Source of the DNA: Strix aluco | Taxonomy: Eukaryota; Chordata; Aves; Strigiformes; Strigidae | Direction of reading: 5' to 3' | Length of the DNA stretch: 64,000 bases | NCBI RefSeq assembly: GCF_031877795.1 | Contig: NC_133931.1 | Coordinates: 70,841,429 to 70,905,428 of the forward strand | In this document: piece after piece, positions 12,878 through 22,000 of the stretch | Layout: each line of letters opens with the position of its first letter | Numbering within the stretch: the stretch's first letter is position 1 | Made by a program: the position numbers and the translations under genes | Notes under the pieces: generated by a model | Databases searched by the model: none | What the model saw: only the letters and a program-made list of their open reading frames with translations | What the model was told of the DNA's origin: nothing

Positions 12878-13122
12878 TGTACTGGGTCTGCCAGGACAGA
12901 GTTACCTTTTATCATAGCAGCCTTTATGGTGCTGTGCTTTGGATCTGTGACTAACAGTGTTGACAACACACCAATGTTTTGGCTACTGCTAAGCTTTTTT
13001 TCCTGCTCTTCCCCCACAGTGAGTAGACTGGGGTGGGCAAGAAGTTGGGAAGGGACACAGCTGGGACAGCTGACCTGAACTGACCAAAGGGATATCCCAG
13101 ACCATATAACTTCATCCTCAGC
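12878..13122 (+). mobile_element. Truncated ERV LTR, plus orientation (5' part only)
   Basis: It starts TGTACTGG and aligns by eye with the reverse complement of the 11640-11908 part of the first LTR. Shared blocks in order are GAGTTA, TTTGGAT, AACACAC, GGGAAGGGACACAGC / GGGAGGGGACACAGC, GGACAGCTGACC and CCAAAGGGATAT. The similarity stops near 13122, so the downstream half of the LTR is missing. Divergence from the first copy is clear, so the two are not recent twins. Confidence 0.8.
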
Positions 13123-13993
13123 AAATGTAATGTTGACTCCTCCAATACGTCATAGTTAGCGATGTGTCCACTAAATCCATTATCTGCTATGGAGTTAGTC
13201 AACTTCTGCAGCAGAGTCCTCAGACTTACTGCTGGGTAGCCCCCATGATCTCCTTTGGGATCCTTGGTGTCATGTTACATATTCTCATGGGTTGTGTTAT
13301 TGAACTGTTCTGGCATGATATAAGTAGTTGTTCAGTCACTGAGTTCCTTTAACCTCACTGGTAAATACCATCTGATCTCAGACACTCACTGATTTTTTTA
13401 ACATTTTTTTCTTCTCTCTTTATTGAACAACATAATCTGTAGTACTTGAGCTTGAGACAGATCATGCTGTGTGCAAAGATTTGACACAGGATCCCCCTCA
13501 AATTCCTTATGTAATTTTCTCAGTATTGCCATAATTGCCCTAAGTGTTCCTTCTCTACATTACAGACTTCTGATGTCTGCTTTGGAAAGTTATTCATCAA
13601 ACTATTCTGATATTGTTTTATTAGTTTTTTACTTTTCTGTTTGAACGCAGCTTCAGGTTTTTGAAAGACACCATACTTTCTTCTTCTTGTGACACTGCTC
13701 ATAAGTTTCCTTTCAGTCTTTTCAAAGGGAGCTTTAAAAAGAGAGATACATTTTCAGTAAGCTTCCATCTTTAAATAGTCATTACTGAAGCTAGACCTAA
13801 ACATAACATCTTATTTCCTTTCACTTCACTGTTGGATCATAAAAATGGCACTTTTTTTACCACTGCACTATCATCATCCATTCCCAGGGTAACTCCTTTT
13901 TACAGAAACTGGTTGTAAAGCAGGATGTGGATAAGATTAAGTCTGCCTTGAAGCATAAATTTTGCTGAGAACAGTGACTTCATTATTCATCCA
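13123..13993 (-). mobile_element. Possible ancient CR1/L3-like LINE remnant
   Basis: Around 13340-13395, 'gagttccttt.acctc...taaataccatctgatctcagacactcactga' resembles the reverse strand of an old amniote CR1-clade LINE. The remainder is AT-rich and not clearly assignable. Confidence 0.35.
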
Positions 13994-14561
13994 GATCTGG
14001 GTTCCCAGTACAAGAATGACATGGATATAGTGTAGTGAGCCCAGTGAACTTGTCACTAAGGGCCACTAAAACAGTTAAGGAGCTGGAGTATCTGACATAT
14101 GAGGAGGAGATGCTGAGGCAGCTGGGATTGTTTAGCCCCAAGAAGTAAAGGCTCAGTGGGGATATATAGCTGATGTAAACAAGATAGATCCAAACTCTTC
14201 TCAGTAGTATCCAGTGACAGGACAAGAGGCAATGGGCACAAATTAAAATACAGGAAATTCCACTTAAACATGAAAAAACTTTGATTAACCTTTTATTACT
14301 ACAGACTCTGCAATCACATAGTAAAAAAATAACCCAGTAAGGTGTAAAGTATTGAGTAAATAAAAATTTTAGGGAGTCAATGTAAAATTGGCACTAGACC
14401 AGGTTGCCCGGAAAGGTTGTAAAGTCTCCATCCTTGGGAATATTAAAAACCTGATTAGACATGGTATGGAGCAATCTGCTCTAAGTGACCCTGCTTTGAG
14501 GACTACACACCTCCATAGATCTTTTCCAGCCTCAGCTATTCTATGACTCTGTGATTCTGTT
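13994..14561 (+). mobile_element. CR1 LINE 3' fragment with a foreign insert
   Basis: The fragment reads as a diverged CR1 on the plus strand: 'tatgaggagg.gatgctgaggcagctggg..tgtttagcc', 'agtgacaggacaagaggcaatgggcacaaa', 'aggttgcccggaaaggttgt', 'gtctccatccttggga'. It ends with the CR1 terminal repeats 'ctatgactctgtgattctgt'. Between 14282 and about 14391 the CR1 text is replaced by unrelated sequence that includes the direct-repeat module. CR1 elements are non-LTR retrotransposons, and this copy is 5'-truncated and dead. Confidence 0.88.
14283..14380 (+). repeat. Direct-repeat module, copy 2, inside CR1
   Basis: Second copy of the 10920-11005 segment, same orientation, 3.36 kb downstream. 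It interrupts the CR1 between the 'cacttaaacatgaaaaaact' block and the 'accaggttgccc' block. Confidence 0.85.
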
Positions 14562-14563
14562 CT

Positions 14564-16600
14564 TTTCCCTAAAGAAAGGAATTCTTCTAAAAGAATAATT
14601 TTACTCCTTTTCCATGTCACTTCACTCCCCTTCTTCCTCCTGAATTCTCTTCGCAGCCCTATAGTAGACATACAGAAAACCATGTGGTACCTGTGAAAAG
14701 AAACAGGAGGAAAGAGACCCCTGTTAGCCTGGCCACAGCAACCCCCCTCTCCCATTCCACCATTGCTGTGGTCATTGCCACCAAGAAGGCATCGGCAAGA
14801 GGCACAGGTAGGGACTTACCAACAGTTGGTAGAAAGGGTCAAGAGACCTCTTCAGAAATTCAGCCTGCAGCAACACCTACAACCCAACCATCTGCAATGA
14901 GCCCGTCAGTCAGCTTTGAGAATATGTATCTGTCACCACCAGAGCTAGGGACAAGTAGTTGCAACCTCACCTGCAACTGGCATGTTCTCAGCTATGGGCA
15001 TGACCTTCACTACCACCACAATCTAACTGCTTCCTTGTACACTGGTCCTGGGGCTTCACCTCCCAAGGAAGACCCACTGATAGAAAGGCATAGACCAATG
15101 TCCACCTCTTCAAGAAGACCCTAAATATTAAGACTCAGATGGTCCTCCTCACCCTCATGCCCTTGCTTTCTCCAGTGTCAACCCACTGGCTGCTGAGGAG
15201 GACTCCACTGTTGCAGTCAGGGGTGCAGTCAGGGGTCCGGTTGTCATTTTCAAGATTAATTAACCCCTTTCTCTGCCTCCTTCGCCTCCTCCTCCTCTTC
15301 CTTTCTTCCTGAACACATTCCTCACAGGAAATGGTGAACCTTGTGTTTGCCACATGCCTAGCTGCATTAGACATCGCCATTGGATTCTCCCTTGAGGGTG
15401 CTGTCACCTTTGGAGCAATGGGGAGAGGGGAGAAATACATGCAAAATAGACCCACCAGTGGTCAGACCAAGGGCATCAACCTTATGTCTCCCCTAGCTGC
15501 AGATGCTGATGAGTCCAGCCCCATCTCCAAATCCCCTGCCCTTCTGTATGCAGTGACAGTGCAATATTTCTTTTATGGCATGGCTGAGGTTCTGGTCTTA
15601 CCACTCTCCCTCTTTGGGAGTGCCAGCTGGTGCCTATCTGTGCCAAGGGATAAAGGAGTCTAGCAAGCAGACAATCTGAACTGGGAGTGATGTAGGAATG
15701 CCTCAACTTGAAGGCCATAAGGTGCCAAGGAGTTGACTCCTCAGCCATGCTGATGTCAGAGGAGCTGCTTTGCTCCCTGGAAGAGACTCATTGTTTTAGA
15801 AGGAAAGTAGGCCAGTCCTCACTGAGTGATGGGATGCTGACCTCACTCCCTAGTCCGTAAAGGCTTTACACGAGGAAGGGAAGGCACACATTGCTCCGTC
15901 TCAGCAGGCCCACAACTTCTATACCTCTGTCCCTGCCACTTGTGAGAACTACTTGCTGCATGGCATCACCACTACCAGGGACAGGACTGTCCCTGGCCAC
16001 AGGGCCACTAACGTCTCCCTTCACCTAGAGACACACCTAAAAAAAACCACCTCCACGATGGGAGCTGTTGGATGATTCCTCACAAAGATGAGGTACTCTC
16101 TAATCTTTGAGAAGGAGAGAATGACAATGTTCCTGCAGGAGACTCACAGAAATACAACTGGGAAGCCTAGCTAGAAGACAGTCACCTCACCAACATCCCT
16201 GGTAGAGTGCTGACTCCATCTTGCCTGGACCTTTACTTCAAGGTCCTGGATTTGTTGAATTTATGCCATGTGGCATGCCACATCCTCCTCTCTTCTTAAT
16301 CTTTAACACCTACAGCCCTCTGGGCCAGGAGTCCAGCCTTACCAGCAGACACATCTTGGTAGTCAAACCCCCAGTCTTTTGCTGTGACTGCATGTGAGAG
16401 ATCAGCAGGACAGAGCAGCTGGAGCAGGAGAGTTGGATTTGGAGGGAACTTGGTGATCCACACCTTTGGAGCACGTTTTGAGTGACCTGTAAGACTGCCA
16501 GGCCTCAGGGCACACATCCAACTGCATCAGGAGATGGATCATGGCATGCAGCATTTCCCCTTCCCCACCATGTTATCTCATTTCCAGTTCCAGCCTACCA
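14564..16600. other. GC-richer unexplained block with two open frames
   Basis: The block is visibly richer in G and C than its surroundings. Plus-strand frames are open at 14684-15124 (146 codons, Ser/Thr/Pro-rich) and 15331-15663 (110 codons). The second has hydrophobic stretches LVFATCLAALDIAIGFSLEG and LLYAVTVQYFFYGMAEVLVL. I do not recognise either. The second faintly recalls membrane-transporter segments, but that is a weak impression. No convincing splice structure joins them. A decayed gene, a retrocopy or an unlabelled repeat are all possible. Confidence 0.3.
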
Positions 16601-17544
16601 TGTCATTGCTCATACAGGAACGTCCCATACATTTGATTGTCCCTCTCTGAACCTTTTCTAATTCTAGTACATCCTTTTTGAGATGCAGGGACCAGAACTG
16701 CACTCAAGGTGTAGGCAAACCATGAATTTATGCAATGGCATAATGATGTCCTCTTTATTAATTCACCAATAATTCTTAACATATGATTTTGACTCTTGCT
16801 GAGCACAATGCCTATTTGCTTCATATAACTTTGGGGTCTCACTCCTGAGTGGTACTAATCGGCTTAGAACCCATCATTTTATATATGAAGCTAGGAATGT
16901 GTTTCACCTCTGTGCCATACTTGATTTATCGGCATTAAATTTCATTTGCCATGTAATTGCTCAAACACTCAGTCTTGTAAAGTTCTGCAATTTTCTAGTC
17001 TGCTTGTGTCTTTGCTGCTTTGAATAACTTCATCCCATCAGCAAATCTTGCCACTTACTGCTTATCCACAGTACTTCTGGGTCATTTATGAAAGTTACAC
17101 AGTGCCAACTAATGTGGAACTCTGGTGGGGACCTTCCTCCGTTGAAAGAACTGACCATTTATCCCTACCTCTACCTCTCATCTTTTAACAATAATATATC
17201 TTTATCAGCACTTTCCATTTTATTTTTCTTTTAATTGATAACACTTCCTTGCAAAGATTTTTGGAAATTCAAGTAGAATATATCAAAGAGATCACCATGA
17301 TTTTCATGTCTTTCCAACTCTTCATAGAACTGAAAGAGTTATCTAAGGCAGGACTCCCTTTTATGGGTGTAATGTTGACTAAGCAACTTGTATTTCTCCT
17401 AGCATTTCCTAATCCTACCTTCTGCTATTTCCACTAATTTGCCTGTAATAAACATCAGGTTTAGAGACCTACAGTTCTCCAGAATTCCATTGTAATCCCT
17501 TTTACAGTCTGTCATCAAGTTTGCTACCATGAAGTCTTCAGATG
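16600..17544 (-). mobile_element. Ancient CR1/L3-like LINE, minus orientation, left part
   Basis: The text matches the reverse strand of an old amniote CR1-clade LINE as I know it: 'gggaccagaactgcactcaaggtg', 'cattaaatttcatttgccatgtaattgctca', 'cccatcagcaaatcttgccac', 'gggtcatttatgaaagttac'. The sequence is heavily decayed and has no usable frame. It continues after the younger CR1 that splits it. Confidence 0.6.
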
Positions 17545-17962
17545 GAATCATTGAATGGTTTGGGTTGGGAGGGACCTTAAAGATCATCTAGTTCCAAGCC
17601 CCCTGCCATGGACAGGGGCACCTTCCACTAGACCAGGTTGCTCAAAGCCCCGTCCAACCTGGCCTGGAACACTTCCAGGGAGGGGGCAGCCACAGCCTCT
17701 CTGGGCAACCTGTTCCAGTGTCTCACCACCCTCACAGGAAAGAATTTCTTCCATCTGATCTAAATCTACCCTCTTTCAGTTTAAAACCGTTATCCCCGTC
17801 CTATCACTACACTCCCTGATAAAGAGTCCCTCCCCATCTTTCCTGCAGGTCCCCTTTAAGTACTGGAAGGCTGCTATAAGGTCTCCCCAGAGCCTTCTCT
17901 TCTCCAGGCTGAACAACCCCAACTCTCTCAGCCTGTCTTCACAGGGGAGGTGCTCCAGCCCA
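17545..17962 (-). mobile_element. CR1 LINE 3' fragment, minus orientation
   Basis: A clear CR1 in reverse: 'gaatggtttgggttgggagggaccttaaagatcatctagttcc' at the left (3') end, then 'ctctgggcaacctgttccagtgtctcaccaccct', and 'ttctcttctccaggctgaacaaccccaactctctcagcc' at the right. It is 5'-truncated and less diverged than the LINE it sits in. Confidence 0.95.
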
Positions 17963-18190
17963 AGATACCAAGAAAATTTTTGAGTAGGAGGTTACACACT
18001 ACCATAAGCAATTTGTTTTTCTCATTCACGAGTTTGATGAGAAACCCAGGACCAGCCAGTTGGTTAATTTTAGGGTTTGCTCTGTTCATCTCCACCATAA
18101 CCTCTTCTACATTTCAGACAGATCCTCTGTGGAGTGCTGATCCAAAAAGTGGTTCCTTGGAAGGGAATCTTCCCAGTTTCTTCCAGAGGA
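17963..18190 (-). mobile_element. Ancient CR1/L3-like LINE, right part after the nested CR1
   Basis: 'gtaggaggttacacactaccataagcaattt' and 'accataacctcttctacattt' continue the old LINE in the same orientation. This supports insertion of the younger CR1 into it. Confidence 0.5.
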
Positions 18191-18359
18191 AATCGACTTT
18201 AATAAACTAGTAAGACTCACTTAAAAACCTCTGCAACATCTTTCTTGTCTGCAGTTCACGCCATCCCAGGCATCCTGAAAACACACAGCACGCATCACCC
18301 ACCGAAAAGATGCTACAAAGCCGTCTGCAAATAAAAGCCTACATGTCTGCTCAGAAGCC

Positions 18360-18801
18360 GTGACACACACCTGCGGGAGCCACTGCCAGTTCCCCGCCTC
18401 GCAGGCGCCGCAGCCGACCCTTCGCCGCCCGCCCCAGCCCCAGCCCGGGCCCGGGCCCGCGGCCTCACCCCAGGGCGCCGGCGGCGGGAAGGAGCCCCGG
18501 AGCTGGACAGCGGCCTCCGCCCCGCCCCGCCCCGCCCCGCCTCGCCTCACCGCGGCCACGTTGGGGCCCGGCGGCGCCCGAACACTGCGGCCGGGGCACA
18601 ATTTTGCGAGGGCGTTTTCTTTCTTTCTTTTTTTTTTTTTTTTTTAAATTTCATTTATTTATTTATTTATTTTAAACAGCAGCTCCCTGTTGCCCGGCGG
18701 CGGGGGCGCGTAGCGGTGCGGGAGGGGAGGGGAGGGGAGGGGAGCGGAGCGGAGCGCATCGCGGGGCCGCTCCAGGTGGCGGCGTGCTCCATCTCCACAA
18801 C
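18360..18801 (+). promoter_or_regulatory. TERT promoter / CpG island 5' part
   Basis: A sharp rise in GC and CpG begins near 18360 and continues through exon 1 to about 19560. At 18519-18545 a tandem CCGCC/CCCCGCC array forms overlapping GC boxes (Sp1-type). I see no TATA box and no CACGTG E-box in this stretch. One CACCTG is at about 18368. At 18614-18676 a T-rich tract with ATTT repeats interrupts the island. CpG-island, TATA-less promoters are typical of vertebrate TERT. The exact transcription start cannot be read here. Confidence 0.75.
18720..18742 (+). promoter_or_regulatory. G-quadruplex-type G tract
   Basis: Five G runs (GGG, then four GGGG) are each separated by a single A, ending 60 nt before the TERT ATG. 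This meets the usual sequence rule for a stable G-quadruplex on the coding strand. It may lie in the promoter or the 5' UTR. Confidence 0.75.
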
Positions 18802-19029
18802 ATGGCGGGCGCGGAGCCCTTCGCCGCGGTGTTGGCCGCCCTGCGTGGCTGCTACGCCGAGGCCGCCCCGCTGGAGACCTTCATCCGGCGGCTGCGGGAG
18901 AGCGGCGCCGGGGAGGCCGAGGTGCTGCGGGGCGACGACGCCCCCTGCTACCGGTCCTTCGTGGGGCAGTGCGTGGTGTGCGTCCCCCGCGGGGCCCGCG
19001 CCATCCCCCGGCCCTTCACCTTCCAGCAG
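18802..19029 (+). CDS. TERT: TERT exon 1, start of TEN domain
   Basis: Residues 1-76, phase 0, donor gtagga. It contains [14 protein letters not shown] and the conserved [20 protein letters not shown], typical of the avian TEN domain. The exon is very GC-rich. The frame stays open upstream with a GTG at 18784, but ATG 18802 is the natural start. The chicken protein, as I recall it, has a longer leader. Confidence 0.95.
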
Positions 19030-22000
19030 GTAGGAGGAGGCCGGGCGCCAGTGGGTGGCCGCCGGCTCGCACCTGCGCCGGGCCCGGGGCGGCCGCAGCT
19101 CCCTGCCGGGGGGCCCGGGCGAGCCCCCCTTTCCCCCCCCGGGGCTTCCCCGTTGGCCGGCGGGAACGGCGAAGGGCCGCTGCCGGCCCTGGGGGGCCGC
19201 GGAGGCGGCGCAGGGAACCACCGGGCGGGTGGCAGCGCGCTTCCGTCCTCCATGTGGGGACGGCGGCCCTTCGCCCCTCGTGGCTGCCGCCGGCCGGGCC
19301 GCCCCGCCGGGCCCCGCCAGCCCCCTCCGGCCTCCTCGGCTGTCGGGTCTAGCCGGCGGGGAGCGAGGGGGGATCGTCTTCCCACCCCCAGCCTCTCCTG
19401 GGAGGTGGGCGCGCACAGTCCCGGTGCCAGCGGGTGGGGGGTCAGATCACACAAAAGGTTCCCGGGCCCCCTGCTTGCCCTGTGGGGTGGGAGTGAGCAA
19501 ACCCAAATGTGGCCGGGGAGCAACTGGAAATGAGAAAAGCCACTTCCCACCCTTGAGCGGATAGAGGGGGGAAACCCGCTTGCAGGTCGGTGTTTAAGCA
19601 GAAGAAAATTTTCAGAGGGGAAAGCCTGTTTTTCTCTCGGAGCTACTGCATGCGTGAGCAAAACTGCTACGGTAGGAAACAAACTTTGCGAGCTTGTTGA
19701 GTGGGCTTTAGAATTGTGAACCGAGTCGTTTAGTTGAACTTGGCTTTTTACGTAAAAGGAAATGGAGGCCTCAAGAAAATCAGTGTTAGTTCCCTGGAGG
19801 TTAGAGCCTGTGTGAGCACGTATCTTACGAGGAGCACGTATCTACGGGCAGAGTGACCTGAAGGCCTTGGAGTCCCGGTTGCTGAGGGAGCCGAGGGAAG
19901 TAGTGTATGGTGTTTCCTGGGCCTGAAAACCAGGATCAAAAGGGCAGACGTTAAAAAGACTTCCTTGAAGTTGTAGGCCTGTGTTGCTGCATGTAAACAT
20001 CTTGTGATATAGTTGAAAGTCTTTTTTTTTGCGTATGACACTTGTGAATTATTAATATTGCTTTGAAAGCTGATGTCTAGGACTGTGCATAATGCATATC
20101 TGTTTATTAAAAAAGTGTGGTTTATGGAAGAGTTGGTGATAAAAGCTAATTTTCTTTTTTCTTTCTTCAGTTATCTAGTCAGAGTGAAGTCATCACAAGA
20201 GTTGTTCAGAGATTGTGTGAAAAAAGAAAGAAGAATGTCCTCGCATATGGATACTCCTTACTGGATGAAAACAGTTCTCATTTCCAAATCATGCCGTCTT
20301 CAAATATATACAGCTACCTACCCAATACTGCAACAGAAACGATTCGCATCAGCAGCCTCTGGGAAACACTGCTGAGCAGGATAGGGGATGATGTGATGAT
20401 GTATTTATTGGAACACTGTGCAATCTTTATGCTGGTTCCCCCTAGTAATTGTTACCAGGTTTGTGGGCAACCAGTTTATGAACTTATTTCACATAATGTA
20501 GACTCATCCCCGGTGTTTGTTAAACAAAGGTTTTCAAAGCATAAACGTAGTAGCTTGCTTGACTATATGCAGAAAAGGCTTATGTTTCATAGACAGTATC
20601 TTTCTAAGTCGCATTGGTGGAAATGCAGGCAAAGACTTGAAGCTAATGTCTCCAGGATGGGAAATAAAAAAACTAACAAGACACAAAGCTTAGTGTCCCG
20701 TTACCAGTATTCTGCAAAAGCTGTTTCTAAAGCAAGCAAACAGATCAGAATGGGTACTGAACATCTGGAAAAACAGAGTAGCTCCAGTTTATGTTTGTCA
20801 GCTATGGCACCATCTTTAAAAAGGAAGCTGGATAGGGAACAACTTGAAGTTCCAGCTAAGAGATCAAAAGTAGAGGAGAGAGCAAGAGAGGAAAAGGCTT
20901 GTAATCTCAGTCCTGATGTAAACCAAAGTAGTTCCAAGAGATACGAAACTGGGTATGTGGCATCACATTCTGTAAGTCTCATTAAAAAAAAGCACATTTC
21001 TGAAAGAAGTAACAGTGATATGTCTGGTCCTTCTTTAGTTCACACATCTCGTGATGGCAAGAAGTTTGTGGCAGGTGAAAGCGCTTTTCTGCGAGGAGTT
21101 CAGAGTAATGAACCTTTAAAGTCCAGCATTGAAATGCAAGCAGAATCCCATAGGAAAGGAATAAAGATGCATATTTATGAATCTCAGTTGGATTCTGTAC
21201 AAATCAAACCCATGGAGGGTATTTCTTCAAAATGCAGAAGGCGGGAAAGTCCCCTAGCTCATTTGGCAAAGAAGCTACCAAATACGCTCCTGCGTTCTGC
21301 AGTGTACATTGACAGAAAGCTGCTTCTGTATTCTCACAGGAGTTTCCAAGAATGTTTTCCTAAATCATTTTTATTGAATCGCTTGCAGGGCTGTCAGGGA
21401 GGTGGAAGACGGCTTATAGAAACTATATTCTTAAGCCAAAATCTGTTGGAGCAAAAGCACAACCAGAGTCTGCCACATCGCAGCTGGAGAAAGAAGAGGT
21501 TGCCCAAACGCTACTGGCAAATGAGACACACATTTCAGAAACTGTTAAAGAACCATGGAAAGTGCCCTTACTTAGTTCTTTTGAAAAAAAATTGCCCTGT
21601 TTGGATATCTGAAAGCAGTGTGAGAAAAACTGAGCTGCCTCATCAGGCAGCTTTGCCTGGGGAAGCAGAGTTTCACAAGCAAGCAGAACAGTTTGGGAAA
21701 GAGCCTACTAAGTGTGTGACAAGCAGCAGATGCAAATCTGGTCACACTGATGGGCCAGACAACTTGTGTGCTCCTCTTGCAAAATCTGTGCGTGGGGAGT
21801 CGCAGAGTGAGGAGCAAAACTCGGGAGAGGTGTGTGATTCATCCCTCGGGGATCTCCTCAAGCAGCACAGCAGCCACTGGCAGGTGTACATCTTTGTGAG
21901 GGAGTGCCTGGAGCGGGTCATCCCCGCTGAGCTTTGGGGTTCAAACCATAACAAGTGCCGGTTCTTAAAAAATGTGAAAGCATTCATTTCCTTGGGGAAG

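Noticed and set aside
18784-18801. Upstream in-frame GTG as the TERT start
   Set aside because: GTG starts are not usual in nuclear vertebrate genes, and the ATG 18 nt later has a strong context.
18667-19416. 249-codon minus-strand open frame over TERT exon 1
   Set aside because: It lies in the CpG island, where stop codons are rare. Its composition is Pro/Gly/Arg-rich, and TERT exon 1 on the plus strand explains the sequence.
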